Position numbers and translations under genes: made by a program
Notes under the pieces: model-generated
Seen by the model: the letters and a program-made list of their open reading frames with translations, nothing else
The model's database searches: none
What the model was told of the DNA's origin: nothing
Source of the DNA: Vreelandella olivaria
GTDB taxonomy: Bacteria > Pseudomonadota > Gammaproteobacteria > Pseudomonadales > Halomonadaceae
Length of the DNA stretch: 62,321 bases
Assembly (NCBI RefSeq): GCF_023507745.1
Contig: NZ_JALPZO010000109.1
Coordinates: 1-62,321 of the forward strand
Direction: 5' to 3'
Shown: one piece after another, positions 7,993-18,345 of the stretch
How the letters are laid out: each line of letters starts with the position of its first letter
Position numbering within the stretch: the stretch's first letter is position 1

Positions 7993-10521
7993 CTAGAAGA
8001 TGGACTCTGCCGTACCTGAACCCTGTGAGCCGCTGGCCTCTTCCAGCTCACGACTAATGCCGCGGGGCTGGTAGCCAGGTAAGTGATCCTGGTGAAACAG
8101 CTCTGACATACCACCAGGCTGGTCATCATGCAGGCGACGGCCAGTGTCGGGGTCTACCCGGGCGGTAATAATAGTGTCAGGGCGCTCTGGTATAGCAGAC
8201 GGAGTGCCCTCAAGCGCTGCACTCATAAATTCGTTCCAGATAGGCAGGGCGGCATTGGCACCGTATTCAGCAATGGTTTCATTGCTGTCTTTACCAACCC
8301 AGACAGTGGTTACCAAATCACTATTGAAACCTGCAAACCAGGCATCGCGCTGACTGTTGGTGGTACCGGTTTTGCCCACAATATCATCACGGTTCAGGCT
8401 CAGTGCGCCACGGCCTGTACCGGAGGTGATAACATCCCGCAGCATATCGCGCAGAATATAGACCGCAGCAGCATCGGCCACACGAGGAGCAACCGGGTAC
8501 TCCCTGCCATCGATTTCAACGGTTTCCTGCCCTTCCGCACAGTTTGGGCAAGCAACCTGTGGTGTGGCTTCGTCGACAATTTCATTGTCATCGTTGCGGG
8601 TAACGCGTTCGATAAACCACGGTGCTACCTGGAAACCACCATTGGCAATAACCGCATATGCATTGGTCATTTCCAGCGGTGTTAAATCAGCGCTGCCCAG
8701 GGCTAATGAAAGCCCCCGTGGCAGACGGCTTGAAGCAAACCCAAAGCCTTCCAAATAGTTAATGGTGTGATCCAGCCCCATGGTTTGCAGTACGCGGATG
8801 GTCACCAGATTCCGCGAACGGGCAAGAGCAGGCCGCAGGCGCATTGGGCCCTGGAAGTCGCGGCTTGAGTTGACCGGGCGCCATAGCGCATTACTACCGT
8901 CATCCAGCACCACTGGTGCATCATTCACCACGCTGGCGGCATTCATTTCGCCATCTTCCAGTGCCGCCAAATAGATAAACGGCTTAAAGATGGAGCCGGA
9001 TTGGCGCTGTGCCTGTACGGCACGGTTAAACTTACTGGCGTTAAAGTCAAAGCCACCCTGCAGGGCCAGAATAGCCCCAGTGTTCGGGTCTTGAGCAACC
9101 AGCGAGCCTTCGGCATCCGGGCGTTGGGATAGACGCAGTGCTCCATTTTCATCTTCGACCACACGTACCAGATCACCGCGAACGGCGATTTGATCCGCTG
9201 AACTGGGCTCAGCTCCCCGGCTGCGTGGGCTGAGGTACTGGCGTGCCCAACTCAGGCCGCTCCACTCGATGGTGTGCAGTTCGCCACCACGGGTAAGCAC
9301 CTGCATTTCACGGCCACTGCTTTCCACCACGATGGCTGGCCGCAGCAGGCCAAAATTGGGGGTCCGTTCTAGAACCTGCAGCCAGTTACTCACGTCACCC
9401 TCGATACCTTCCACTTCCGTTTGGCTGCGCTGGGCTGCCTGGCGGGCCGTTTGGCGGATCTCAGGTGATTCGGAGAGCTCTTCTTCCAATCCTTGTGTGG
9501 CGGTCTGCTCTTGCGCTTCTACCAGGCTGGAGGCAATTTCGCGCTGCTCCGGACCGCGCCAGCCATGGCGCAGGTCATAGGCAATCAGGCCATTGGCCAG
9601 TGCCTGACGTGCAAACGGTTGTAGCTCACTGTCGATAGTGGTGTAGATGCGATAACCGCCGGTGTAAGCGGTGTCACCAAAGCGCTCCACTGCATATTGG
9701 CGTGCCATTTCAGACACATAGGCAGCATCCACTTCAGTTTGGGTAAAGTGGCGGCGCGCAGTGACGGGTTCTTGAACCGCCGACTGGTATGCGTCGTTAT
9801 CGATGTGGCCCAGTTCACGCATGCGGAACAGAATCCAGTTGCGACGGATCAGTGAACGCTCTGAGTTAGCCAGTGGGTTAAATGCCGAAGGGGCTTTGGG
9901 TAAACCAGCAATCATGGCGGTTTCTGCCAGCGTTAGTTCCGATAAGGGTTTGTCGTAGTAGGTTTCTGAGGCAGCGGCAATACCGTAGGCACGGTTACCG
10001 AGAAAAATTTTGTTAACGTAGAGTTCAAAAATCTCTTCCTTGCTGAGAAGCTGCTCCATTTGTAGGGCCAGCAGGATCTCGCGGATCTTACGGGTGAAGG
10101 TTTGATCCAGTGTCAGCATATAGTTACGGGCGACCTGCATCGTTATGGTCGAGCCACCCGACTGAATGGTGCCGCCGCTACTCACCAGTTCCACGGCTGC
10201 CCTGGCCAAACCGCGTGGATCAACGCCTGCGTGGTTGAAGTAATTGGCGTCCTCTGCAGCAATCAGGGCATTGATCATATTCTGGGGAATGTCATCGAAA
10301 TCAATCGCCATGCGGCGCTCTTCACCGAATTCACCAATCAGTTTGCCATCATTGGTAAAAATGCGTAGCGGCGTGTGCAGTTCAAAGTTCTGCAACTGGC
10401 GTACATCGGGCAGCCCCGGCGAAAAGTAGATAGCCGCACCGACTACTGCCAGTGCAGCGGCGCCGGTCAGTGCAACGACCAGTGAAAATAGTGACAGGAT
10501 GAGGGTTCGTAAAAACGTCAT
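7993..10521 (-). CDS. mrcA: Penicillin-binding protein 1A (bifunctional transglycosylase/transpeptidase)
   Basis: About 842 residues with one N-terminal membrane anchor. The GT51 transglycosylase domain follows, with AAEDANYFNHAGVDPRG carrying the catalytic glutamate near residue 90 and GGSTITMQVARN. The transpeptidase domain has SGSIFKPF (serine nucleophile in SxxK), SRN and KTGTT. It polymerises and cross-links peptidoglycan at the outer face of the inner membrane. The OB-like region between the domains, typical of class A PBP1A (PonA), is present. I chose the ATG at 10521; the reading frame can be extended to a TTG at 10566 without better support. It is divergent from pilM, as ponA is in Pseudomonas. 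Confidence 0.95.
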   Translation of the reverse strand: MTFLRTLILSLFSLVVALTGAAALAVVGAAIYFSPGLPDVRQLQNFELHTPLRIFTNDGKLIGEFGEERRMAIDFDDIPQNMINALIAAEDANYFNHAGVDPRGLARAAVELVSSGGTIQSGGSTITMQVARNYMLTLDQTFTRKIREILLALQMEQLLSKEEIFELYVNKIFLGNRAYGIAAASETYYDKPLSELTLAETAMIAGLPKAPSAFNPLANSERSLIRRNWILFRMRELGHIDNDAYQSAVQEPVTARRHFTQTEVDAAYVSEMARQYAVERFGDTAYTGGYRIYTTIDSELQPFARQALANGLIAYDLRHGWRGPEQREIASSLVEAQEQTATQGLEEELSESPEIRQTARQAAQRSQTEVEGIEGDVSNWLQVLERTPNFGLLRPAIVVESSGREMQVLTRGGELHTIEWSGLSWARQYLSPRSRGAEPSSADQIAVRGDLVRVVEDENGALRLSQRPDAEGSLVAQDPNTGAILALQGGFDFNASKFNRAVQAQRQSGSIFKPFIYLAALEDGEMNAASVVNDAPVVLDDGSNALWRPVNSSRDFQGPMRLRPALARSRNLVTIRVLQTMGLDHTINYLEGFGFASSRLPRGLSLALGSADLTPLEMTNAYAVIANGGFQVAPWFIERVTRNDDNEIVDEATPQVACPNCAEGQETVEIDGREYPVAPRVADAAAVYILRDMLRDVITSGTGRGALSLNRDDIVGKTGTTNSQRDAWFAGFNSDLVTTVWVGKDSNETIAEYGANAALPIWNEFMSAALEGTPSAIPERPDTIITARVDPDTGRRLHDDQPGGMSELFHQDHLPGYQPRGISRELEEASGSQGSGTAESIF

Positions 10522-10715
10522 GAACAGAGGGCACCCGTGAAAAGAAGAAGTAAGTACGGCGTCCAAAGGGCCGTATCACGCAATTGGCTGCCATTATAGG
10601 AAGGTGAAGCAGCGGCCACCAGTGTTGATATGCCGTAAGGGCATCCGCGTGTGACTTAACGAAAAATCATGTAACCTCGAAATTTGCACGACTGGCAGGC
10701 GGAGCCGAACCCCAC

Positions 10716-11777
10716 ATGCGCTTACTTAAACCCACTAAAGGGTTGATTGGTGTCGATATTACGTCGGCGACCGTCAAACTATTAGAACTCAAACAGTGCA
10801 ATGATAACTACCAGGTAGAGAGCTATGCGGTACGTCCCTTGCGCGAAGGGGCTGTGGTGGAACGTCGCATTCGCGATATTAATGATGTGGCCAACGTCCT
10901 TAGCCGTGCTGTCGAGCATGCAAAACCTTCTACGCGCAAGGCAGCAGTGGCGGTACCCGCGAGCGCTGCCATTACCAAAACGCTTACTTTTCCGGCCTCG
11001 CTAAGTGAGGACGAGATCGAAGAGCGCATTGCCACTGAGTCAGACCGTCATATTCCTTTTCCGTTCAGTGAAGTGGCATTTGATTTTCAGTGCCTGGGTC
11101 CCGCGCCTTTTGATGAAGATCAACAGCAGGTGGTGTTGGTTGCCTGCCGACAGCAGGACGTTACCCAACTGACCGAAACCCTGGAACGGGCTGGGCTGGA
11201 GCCAGCGGCTGTTGATGTCGAAACCTTCGCTATGGAACGCTCCCTGGCCGAGTTGCGCCGCCAGCTTAACGTTGAAAATGAACCGGCAGCATGCGTGGGA
11301 CTGGTGGATATCGGCGCCAATATGAATGCGTTCCATGTGGTGCGTGATGGGTACATCGTTTATAGCCGCGATACGGTGTTTGGGGGGCGACAGCTGACTG
11401 ATGCCATTCGCGATCATTATGCCATGAGTATTGATGAAGCCGGTTTTGCCAAAAAGCGTGGTGGGTTACCCAGCGATTACCAGGAGAAAGTACTTAACCC
11501 ATTTTTAGAAACTGTGGTGCAGCAGGTGGGGCGTTCGTTGCAATTGTATTACACCGCCGGCCGCCAGCATGAGGTTCAGCATATTGTTCTGGCAGGTGGC
11601 TCAAGTGTGATCCCAGGGCTTGCCGAGCGTATTGCTGAGGATAGTGGTATGTCGGTCACTATCGCCAACCCTTTTCAACGTATGCGAGTGAATAAGCGAC
11701 TTAATTTAGAAGCGCTGACCAATGATGCGCCTGCCATGTTGACGGCCGGAGGTTTGGCCATGAGGGTGAACCAATGA
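10716..11777 (+). CDS. pilM: Type IV pilus inner membrane platform protein PilM
   Basis: A 353-residue cytoplasmic actin-like ATPase that starts the pilMNOPQ operon. The actin-fold signatures IGVDITSATVKLLEL at the N-terminus, VGLVDIGANMNAFHVV in the middle and HIVLAGGSSVIPGL near the C-terminus are visible. PilM binds the N-terminal tail of PilN and couples the pilus motor ATPases to the alignment complex PilN-PilO-PilP. The stop overlaps the pilN start by four bases, which indicates translational coupling. Confidence 0.95.
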   Translation: MRLLKPTKGLIGVDITSATVKLLELKQCNDNYQVESYAVRPLREGAVVERRIRDINDVANVLSRAVEHAKPSTRKAAVAVPASAAITKTLTFPASLSEDEIEERIATESDRHIPFPFSEVAFDFQCLGPAPFDEDQQQVVLVACRQQDVTQLTETLERAGLEPAAVDVETFAMERSLAELRRQLNVENEPAACVGLVDIGANMNAFHVVRDGYIVYSRDTVFGGRQLTDAIRDHYAMSIDEAGFAKKRGGLPSDYQEKVLNPFLETVVQQVGRSLQLYYTAGRQHEVQHIVLAGGSSVIPGLAERIAEDSGMSVTIANPFQRMRVNKRLNLEALTNDAPAMLTAGGLAMRVNQ

Positions 11778-12340
11778 GCATCAATATCAACCTCTTGCCC
11801 TGGCGTGAGGCGCGTCGCGAGAAGCGTACCCGTACCTTTTATGGCGTGCTGCTGTTCATGCTGTTAATGGGGGTGGCGCTTGGTCTTGGGGTGTCGAATA
11901 TTTACCAGCATCAGTTAGCTGCCCAGCAGCAGAGAAATGCTTTTATCGCGACCCGTATCGACCGGCTGAATAACGAAATTGTCGATGTACAACGCTATCA
12001 ATCCGATGCTGAACGACTGAGCGAACAGCTGCGCTTATTTCAGGCGCTACACAATGAGCGTATCAATACCGTTCAACTTTTTAATGATCTGGCGGCAAGT
12101 GTCGTCGATGGTGTGGTTTATCAGCGTCTGAGCCGGAGCGATGACAGGGTCAGCCTTTCGGCGGTGGCAGGAAATGAACGGCAAGTGTCGGAGCAGTTGC
12201 GACAAATAGCCAATATGCCGGGGTTGGGCGTGCCGGTGCTCTCTGAAGTTGCCAGTGGGCAGGGTGAGTCAGCGCGTGTTTTCCAGTTTGATGTCATCCA
12301 GTCCAGCACAGATGATGCCGCTGAGGAGACAGGACAATGA
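11774..12340 (+). CDS. pilN: Type IV pilus alignment subcomplex protein PilN
   Basis: A 188-residue bitopic inner membrane protein. The conserved N-terminal PilM-binding motif INLLPWRE is followed by one membrane helix (about residues 22-45) and a periplasmic coiled coil and ferredoxin-like fold. It forms a heterodimer with PilO. The gene overlaps pilM and pilO by four bases at each end. Confidence 0.94.
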   Translation: MSININLLPWREARREKRTRTFYGVLLFMLLMGVALGLGVSNIYQHQLAAQQQRNAFIATRIDRLNNEIVDVQRYQSDAERLSEQLRLFQALHNERINTVQLFNDLAASVVDGVVYQRLSRSDDRVSLSAVAGNERQVSEQLRQIANMPGLGVPVLSEVASGQGESARVFQFDVIQSSTDDAAEETGQ

Positions 12341-12984
12341 AGTGGAGCCGTGAACGCTGGCGCTATGAATGGCAGCGATTGGAAAAGGTTGACTGGCAGG
12401 CTCTGGATGTAAAGGAAGCAGGTGAGTGGCCGTTATTGCTCAAAGGGCTATGTGGAGTGCTGGTTTTTTTGATTGCCTTTGGGGGCATCAACTGGTGGCT
12501 GGTGGGTGGGAAGCGCGAACAGTTAGCCACCGAACAGCGGCAAGAGGTGCGTTTATTAAGCGAGTACCGCAGCAAAGCATCAGAGGCTGCCTTCCTACCT
12601 GATATACGTAGCCAATTGGAAACACTGGAAGAGCAAATGGTTCGGATGCGGGCAATGTTGCCGACCAGTGCGGAGATTCCCTCGTTGCTGGATAGCATTA
12701 GTGATGCTGCGGTTGACAACCGGCTGACCATTGAAGCGATTCGGCTAAGACCAACCGTCAGCAATGCCCACTATATTGAGCATCCGCTGGACATTCAGGT
12801 GCGCGGTGGCTACCACCAGTTGGCACAATTTTCGGCAGATATCAGCCAATTGGCCAGAATCGTCACACAACATGATCTGACGCTGGTACCGGCAGAACAA
12901 AGCGGCGATACACTGCGGCTCTCTCTGCTTGCCCGAACCTACAGCTATGTAGACGCAGAGGTAAACGGGGGGGTATCGCCATGA
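12337..12984 (+). CDS. pilO: Type IV pilus alignment subcomplex protein PilO
   Basis: A 215-residue bitopic membrane protein with a short cytoplasmic segment, a membrane helix at about residues 33-53, a coiled coil (about 60-100) and a periplasmic domain ending with HDLTLVP. Its LPTSAEIPSLLDSISDAA stretch is typical of PilO. It pairs with PilN and contacts PilP. Coding overlaps of four bases with pilN and pilP support one operon. Confidence 0.93.
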   Translation: MKWSRERWRYEWQRLEKVDWQALDVKEAGEWPLLLKGLCGVLVFLIAFGGINWWLVGGKREQLATEQRQEVRLLSEYRSKASEAAFLPDIRSQLETLEEQMVRMRAMLPTSAEIPSLLDSISDAAVDNRLTIEAIRLRPTVSNAHYIEHPLDIQVRGGYHQLAQFSADISQLARIVTQHDLTLVPAEQSGDTLRLSLLARTYSYVDAEVNGGVSP

Positions 12985-13502
12985 AGCGAATAGCGGCGGT
13001 GTGCAGTAGCGTGGTGTTGCTCGGCTGTAGCGATACCAACCTTGAGCAATTGGATGCAACCCTTGCCGAGATACGTCGTGCTCCTGGTGGAAAAGCACCC
13101 ATGATGATTGCGCCCCTGCCTGACCCACAGTCGCTGGATTATCAGTATGGTGGTATGCGTAGCCCGTTTCTGGCCCCTGACAGTGTTCCTGGTAATGAGA
13201 TTCAGGGACCGCAGGAAACGAGTCTATTGGCACCGGATCAGCAGCGCATGCCTGAACCACTTGAGCACTTTCAACTGCAGTCCCTGCGCCTCGTCGGAAC
13301 GCTTAGCATGGGAGGGCAGCGTGTAGCGCTTATTGCCTCCCCTGATGGCAATGTGAGCAGCGTGCGGGAGGGCAATTATTTAGGTAGCAACTACGGGCAG
13401 ATTATCCGTATTACCCCCCAGGAAATCACGATTGTTGAGCGGATCTTAAGCCAACAACAAGGTTGGCAAGAGCGCCAGGCAGCGCTTTCTATTGGGGAAT
13501 AG
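12981..13502 (+). CDS. pilP: Type IV pilus lipoprotein PilP
   Basis: A 173-residue lipoprotein: the signal peptide ends in the lipobox VLLGC with the lipidated cysteine at residue 16. The C-terminal domain, with LRLVGTLSMGGQRVALI and VREGNYLGSNYGQI, is the PilP HR-like fold that binds the N-domains of the secretin PilQ. It links the inner membrane PilNO complex to the outer membrane pore. Confidence 0.93.
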   Translation: MKRIAAVCSSVVLLGCSDTNLEQLDATLAEIRRAPGGKAPMMIAPLPDPQSLDYQYGGMRSPFLAPDSVPGNEIQGPQETSLLAPDQQRMPEPLEHFQLQSLRLVGTLSMGGQRVALIASPDGNVSSVREGNYLGSNYGQIIRITPQEITIVERILSQQQGWQERQAALSIGE

Positions 13503-13531
13503 CTTTTTAACCTGTAATTGGGTACCACTTT

Positions 13532-15553
13532 ATGGCCGCCACGCTTCGTCGAATTACGCTGTTATTGTTAGTCCTGACGCCCTCGTTCAGTATGGCATCT
13601 GTGCTTACCAATATGGACGTCCGCCAAACCGATACCGGAGAAATGGAGCTGGTGCTGCAGTTTAGCGGTGGCGTTGCCGAATTAAGTGGCTATCGGCTGG
13701 ATGCGCCGCCTCGCCTGGCTCTGGATCTGGCACAAACACAAAGCGGTCTGGCACAGCGCCGGGTGAATGTAGGCAGCGGTGGGGTTGAACGGGTTACGGC
13801 GCTGGAAGGTAGTGGTCGTACCCGTCTGGTTGTTGATCTGAGTGAACCACTGAATTACCGGTCCCGCGTGGAGGGGGATCAGTTGAGGATTACGTTGGAA
13901 GCAGTCAGCCCGCTTGGTATGGGCGCTGAGCTGGAAACAGACCAGGGGCCCCGCGTCGAAAATATTGATTTTCGGCGCGGGCCTGATGGGGCTGGCCGTC
14001 TGCTAGTGACCTTTGACAGTGATGGGGTGGTTAGCCAAGTGAGGGAGGGCAGCGATGGGCTTGTGATTGCACAACTGCAGGATGTTGACATCCCCGACGC
14101 GCTTAACCAGGTATACGACGTTACCGATTTTGCTACACCCATTACCCGTATTACGCCCCGCCTTGGCCAGAGGGATACGTTGCTGGAGCTACAAACCCAT
14201 GGCCCTTACGCCATGATCTCATCACAGAGTGGTCGCACGCTTACCATCGAGGTTCAGCCAGTGAGCCAGGAGCCTCAGCAGGTTCGTGAACAGCAGGGGG
14301 AAAGCTTTGTTGGCGACCGGTTAAGTTTGAACTTCCATGATATTGAGGTGCGTGCAGTATTGGCCACACTCGCAGAGTTTACAGGCCTGAACCTCGTGGC
14401 CAGCGATAGTGTTACTGGGCGCGTTACCCTCAACTTAAATGAAGTGCCTTGGGATCAGGCGTTATCGCTTATCTTGCAGAGCCAGGGATTATCCAGTCGC
14501 GAACAGGGCAATGTCATTGTTGTTGCTCCCGCCAGCGAGTTGGCTGATATCGAACGCCAGGAAATAGAGGCCCGCAATCAGCGCGAAAACCTTTCTCCAC
14601 TGGTCACAGAGTTTATTGAAGTAAAGTACGCCCGCGCGGAAGACTTTGCCCAGTTGTTGCGAGGCGGTGATGGCTTTGGGCTGTTAACAGACAGAGGGCG
14701 GGTGAGCGTTGATCAGCGCACTAACACACTGTTGATTCAAGATACTGCCGAGCAGGTGCGTGACATTACCCGTACGCTGGATCGCCTGGATGTGGCTGTT
14801 CGGCAGGTACAAATCGAGGCGCGTATTGTCATTGCCCGGGATACGGCATCACGGGAACTGGGTGTTAACTGGGGGATATCCAGCACCCGTGGATTTCAGG
14901 AAAATGATGCTGGCAACATGGTAAGGCGCAACATTAACCCGGATGGTTTAAACCGTGCGATGGGTGGGCTGGCAGTGGATTTAGGCTCAACGGCGGCAGC
15001 CAGTACTGGTTTTAGCTTTGGTTACCTCTCTGGGGATATCCTGCTCGACCTTGAACTGCGTGCCCTGGAGAGTGAAGGCAAAAGCCAGACGATATCCCAG
15101 CCTAGGGTTATCACGGCCAATCAGCGTACGGCGATTATTCGCCAGGGGGAAGAGCGGGCCTTTCAGAGCGTGGATGCCCAGGGTAACCCGGATACCGAGT
15201 TTAAAGAGGCTGAGCTTTCCCTGGAAGTAACCCCGCAAATTACGCCTGACAACCGCATCATTATGGATCTGGTGATTAAAAATGACAGTTTCCGCGAGAG
15301 CGAATTTGGCGGCGAACCCCCCATTGATACCAACCAGATTGAAACTCAAGTACTGGTCGACAATGGTCAAACGGTAGTGCTGGGCGGAATTTTAACCACC
15401 GAGCAGTTGAGCCAAATAGCCAAAACACCCCTATTAGGTGATCTTCCTTTTCTTGGTAGACTGTTTCGCTATACCGAAGAGAGTAATGACAAGGTAGAGT
15501 TGTTGGTCTTTATTACTCCACGACTACTTGACGATGGCTTGGCGGTTCGCTGA
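13532..15553 (+). CDS. pilQ: Type IV pilus secretin PilQ
   Basis: A 673-residue outer membrane secretin through which the pilus leaves the cell. A signal peptide (about residues 1-22) is followed by two AMIN peptidoglycan-binding domains (about 27-110 and 145-240), a secretin N-terminal STN-like domain with [20 protein letters not shown], an N1 domain and the C-terminal secretin pore (about 440-670) with [17 protein letters not shown] and [11 protein letters not shown]. The stop codon overlaps the aroK start by one base. Confidence 0.95.
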   Translation: MAATLRRITLLLLVLTPSFSMASVLTNMDVRQTDTGEMELVLQFSGGVAELSGYRLDAPPRLALDLAQTQSGLAQRRVNVGSGGVERVTALEGSGRTRLVVDLSEPLNYRSRVEGDQLRITLEAVSPLGMGAELETDQGPRVENIDFRRGPDGAGRLLVTFDSDGVVSQVREGSDGLVIAQLQDVDIPDALNQVYDVTDFATPITRITPRLGQRDTLLELQTHGPYAMISSQSGRTLTIEVQPVSQEPQQVREQQGESFVGDRLSLNFHDIEVRAVLATLAEFTGLNLVASDSVTGRVTLNLNEVPWDQALSLILQSQGLSSREQGNVIVVAPASELADIERQEIEARNQRENLSPLVTEFIEVKYARAEDFAQLLRGGDGFGLLTDRGRVSVDQRTNTLLIQDTAEQVRDITRTLDRLDVAVRQVQIEARIVIARDTASRELGVNWGISSTRGFQENDAGNMVRRNINPDGLNRAMGGLAVDLGSTAAASTGFSFGYLSGDILLDLELRALESEGKSQTISQPRVITANQRTAIIRQGEERAFQSVDAQGNPDTEFKEAELSLEVTPQITPDNRIIMDLVIKNDSFRESEFGGEPPIDTNQIETQVLVDNGQTVVLGGILTTEQLSQIAKTPLLGDLPFLGRLFRYTEESNDKVELLVFITPRLLDDGLAVR

Positions 15554-16122
15554 TGCAGGATTTACCCAACCTTTTTTTAATAGGCCCCATGGGGGCTGGT
15601 AAAAGCACGATAGGCCGCTTGTTGGCAGCGGAGCTGTCGCGCCAGTTTTATGACAGCGACCATGCCATACAGGATCGCTGTGGTGCAGATATTCCCTGGA
15701 TATTTGATGTTGAGGGTGAGCCGGGGTTCCGGCAGCGGGAAATACAGATGATTGACGAACTGACCCAACTGACAGACGTAGTGGTGGCTACCGGTGGAGG
15801 TGCAGTGCTTAGAGAGGAGAACCGCCGGGCACTGCGTGAGCGCGGCACCGTGGTTTACTTACTCACCACCGTCGACCAGCAGCTCAAGCGAACCGCAAAA
15901 GATCGTAATCGACCCCTCTTGCAGTGTGCCAACCGTGAGCAGGTGCTCAACGATATGTTTGCTACCCGCGACCCGCTATACCGTGCCACATCTGATATCA
16001 CCGTCCGCACCGACCGGCGCAGCCCACGGGCAGTGGTTAATGAGATTTTACGTCGCGTATATCGCCTGGTAGACCCGTTGGAAACCACTGATGAGCTACA
16101 GAATAAGAAGGTAACGCAATGA
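15553..16122 (+). CDS. aroK: Shikimate kinase
   Basis: A 189-residue kinase that phosphorylates shikimate at the 3-hydroxyl in aromatic amino acid synthesis. The P-loop GPMGAGKST is near the N-terminus, the substrate-binding aspartate is in FYDSDHAIQ, and the ATGGGAV motif and RDPLYR lid segment are present. It is slightly longer than usual at the C-terminus. It is translationally coupled to pilQ and aroB. Confidence 0.95.
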   Translation: MQDLPNLFLIGPMGAGKSTIGRLLAAELSRQFYDSDHAIQDRCGADIPWIFDVEGEPGFRQREIQMIDELTQLTDVVVATGGGAVLREENRRALRERGTVVYLLTTVDQQLKRTAKDRNRPLLQCANREQVLNDMFATRDPLYRATSDITVRTDRRSPRAVVNEILRRVYRLVDPLETTDELQNKKVTQ

Positions 16123-17225
16123 CAGAAACGGGAAATGCTCAACGTACATTAACAGTGGCGCTGGGAGCGCGCAGCTATCCTATTCATATTGGCATCGGTC
16201 TGTTAGAGCGCGCTAACGCGCTCACTCCCTATCTGTCAGGACAACAGGTAATGGTGGTGACCAATGACACCATTGCGCCACTGTATTTAGAGGCGTTGTG
16301 TGCCAGTTTTCCCGATCACCTGGATGTGCGCACCGTTGTACTTCCTGATGGTGAACAGTATAAAACCATTGAGCAGGTAGGTCGTATTTGGGATGCGTTA
16401 CTGGAGGCTGGTTTCAATCGTCGCTGTACACTGATCGCCCTGGGCGGCGGTGTGATTGGCGATATGGTGGGTTATGCCGCCGCTTCTTACCAGCGAGGGG
16501 TCGCCTTTATTCAGGTGCCCACCACGCTGCTTTCCCAAGTGGACTCTTCAGTCGGTGGTAAAACCGGCGTTAACCATCCGCTGGGTAAAAACATGATTGG
16601 TGCTTTTTGGCAGCCCAAGGCGGTATTGGTCGATATTAATACTTTAACCTCGTTGCCAGAGCGTGAGCTATCGGCAGGGCTGGCAGAAGTCATTAAGTAT
16701 GGTCTGATCCGCGATCAGGATTTTTTAGGCTGGCTGGAAGAGCATATGCAGGCGCTACGTGCTGTTGAGCCAGGTGTTATTGCGGAAGCGATTGCCAAAA
16801 GCTGCCAGATTAAAGCCGATATTGTGGCGGAAGATGAAACTGAACAGGGGGTTCGGGCGTTATTGAACCTTGGCCATACTTTTGGCCACGCCATAGAAGC
16901 ACATCAAGGCTATGGCAATTGGCTGCACGGTGAAGCTGTTGGAGCGGGTATGGCCATGGCGGCTACACTGTCCCACCAACTGGGCTGGATAGACAGCGAT
17001 GCATTGGCACGCGTAGAAACAGTGATCAATAGCGCTGGTTTACCGTTATCAGCCCCCCGCGATATGTCCAGTGATGACTTTCTGGCACGAATGCGCCTGG
17101 ATAAGAAGAATCTTGATGAACGATTGCGCCTGGTGTTGCTGAATGCCCTGGGGGATGCTTGTGTGAGTGATGCAACCCCTAAAGACGTACTACAGGATTT
17201 GCTAAATCGCTACCCACGGCAATAG
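16119..17225 (+). CDS. aroB: 3-dehydroquinate synthase
   Basis: A 368-residue NAD- and zinc-dependent enzyme that cyclises DAHP to 3-dehydroquinate. The NAD-binding loop [15 protein letters not shown], the segment [20 protein letters not shown] and the metal-binding [11 protein letters not shown] and [10 protein letters not shown] motifs are all present. It overlaps aroK by four bases. In Pseudomonas the next genes are a damX-like SPOR gene and gltB; here the accessory island begins instead. Confidence 0.96.
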   Translation: MTETGNAQRTLTVALGARSYPIHIGIGLLERANALTPYLSGQQVMVVTNDTIAPLYLEALCASFPDHLDVRTVVLPDGEQYKTIEQVGRIWDALLEAGFNRRCTLIALGGGVIGDMVGYAAASYQRGVAFIQVPTTLLSQVDSSVGGKTGVNHPLGKNMIGAFWQPKAVLVDINTLTSLPERELSAGLAEVIKYGLIRDQDFLGWLEEHMQALRAVEPGVIAEAIAKSCQIKADIVAEDETEQGVRALLNLGHTFGHAIEAHQGYGNWLHGEAVGAGMAMAATLSHQLGWIDSDALARVETVINSAGLPLSAPRDMSSDDFLARMRLDKKNLDERLRLVLLNALGDACVSDATPKDVLQDLLNRYPRQ

Positions 17226-17526
17226 TGCGGTGGATCAGACAATCGCTTCATGCCAGCCCGCCCATTGTGTCAGGCTGATTCCCGTCCGGCCCTTCGATGG
17301 ACGATACATAAGTCAGGGATAGCATGTTTATCAATAAGCTGGATTCGTCCATCAGGTGCCGGTGCTTTCAGGAGTTGTGCCCACCATCGAACTTTTTTTT
17401 CCCGTTTCCACTGATCCCGTTGCATACTGGCAGCGCTTTCTGAGCCAGAGGGGATGTCAGTAAGAAACGAGTAAGGGAACCCTGCTGATGATAGTGCTTT
17501 CACCACTATCTATCAGGAGTGTAACC
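17226..17526. promoter_or_regulatory. Left island boundary and leader of the MipA/OmpV gene
   Basis: Three hundred bases without a convincing gene. The 3' end holds an inverted repeat GATAGTG (17490-17496) and CACTATC (17504-17510), then AGGAG just ahead of the ATG at 17527. The dyad could be an operator of the adjacent response regulator or an mRNA hairpin near the ribosome-binding site. No damX remnant or attachment site was recognised. Confidence 0.45.
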
Positions 17527-18345
17527 ATGGGTTCTTATCAGCCCCTTTTCCGGACCGGTCAGTTCTCTGCCAGGAGGTTGGCGGCCGTCGCCTTGGTTAG
17601 TGGCCTGGTGATCACTTCACCGGCTACCATCGCCAGCGATGCCGCTTCCGGGCAATCCACCACCTGGGGGCTGGGTCTGGGCGTCTCAAGCCGCCAGGAC
17701 GCCTATATTGATGTGGACCGCAACAACACCCCCATACCTTTCCTTCATTTCGAGAACAGGTATGTCCGTTTTTTCGGAGCGACCCTGGAAGCCAAATTGC
17801 CCGGGATGACATTAAGCGAGACCAACAGGATCAATTTTCGCCTCCTCGGACGCTGGGACGGCGCAGGCTATGAAGCCGACGACTCATGGATGCTGGAGGG
17901 GATGGAAGAGCGCGAAAGCGGAATCTGGGCTGGCGCAAAAGTGGAATGGCAGACTAGCCTGATGAATCTCAGTGCCGACTGGACGCATGACGTTTCAGGT
18001 AACAGTGAGGGGCAACGGCTCAGCCTGACCCTGGACAGGCCCTGGCAAGTGGGCGAGCGCTTCACGCTCACGCCTCGCATTGGCGCGATGTGGCATGACA
18101 GCGAGTATGTCGACTACTATTACGGAGTACGGGCGCATGAGGCACGGGCTGGACGGCCCGAGTACCATGGGGAGTCTGGCATTAGCACCGAAGTTGGGTT
18201 GCAGGGCGTTTACCGTTTCAATAACCACCATTCAATTATGTTTGACGTTGAAGCCACGAGCCTCTCCTCCGAGGCAAGTGACAGTCCCCTGGTGGATAGC
18301 TCCACCGAAAATCGCGTTTTCATGGGTTACATGTATCACTTCTGA
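17527..18345 (+). CDS. MipA/OmpV family outer membrane protein
   Basis: A 272-residue protein with a Sec signal peptide (cleavage near ITSPATIASDA) and a beta-barrel that ends in the aromatic FMGYMYHF. The sequence WGLGLGVSSRQDAY, then alternating hydrophobic strands and the C-terminal phenylalanine, fit the MipA/OmpV family. Some members act in peptidoglycan synthesis scaffolding, and others are induced by antibiotics or metals. It overlaps the response regulator start by one base, so it belongs to the same operon as the two-component system. I chose the ATG at 17527 because of its AGGAGT ribosome-binding site. Confidence 0.85.
   Translation: MGSYQPLFRTGQFSARRLAAVALVSGLVITSPATIASDAASGQSTTWGLGLGVSSRQDAYIDVDRNNTPIPFLHFENRYVRFFGATLEAKLPGMTLSETNRINFRLLGRWDGAGYEADDSWMLEGMEERESGIWAGAKVEWQTSLMNLSADWTHDVSGNSEGQRLSLTLDRPWQVGERFTLTPRIGAMWHDSEYVDYYYGVRAHEARAGRPEYHGESGISTEVGLQGVYRFNNHHSIMFDVEATSLSSEASDSPLVDSSTENRVFMGYMYHF

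Noticed and set aside
17270..17506. 78-codon reverse-strand frame between aroB and the MipA gene
   Set aside because: No similarity to a known family and no ribosome-binding site; treated as non-coding.
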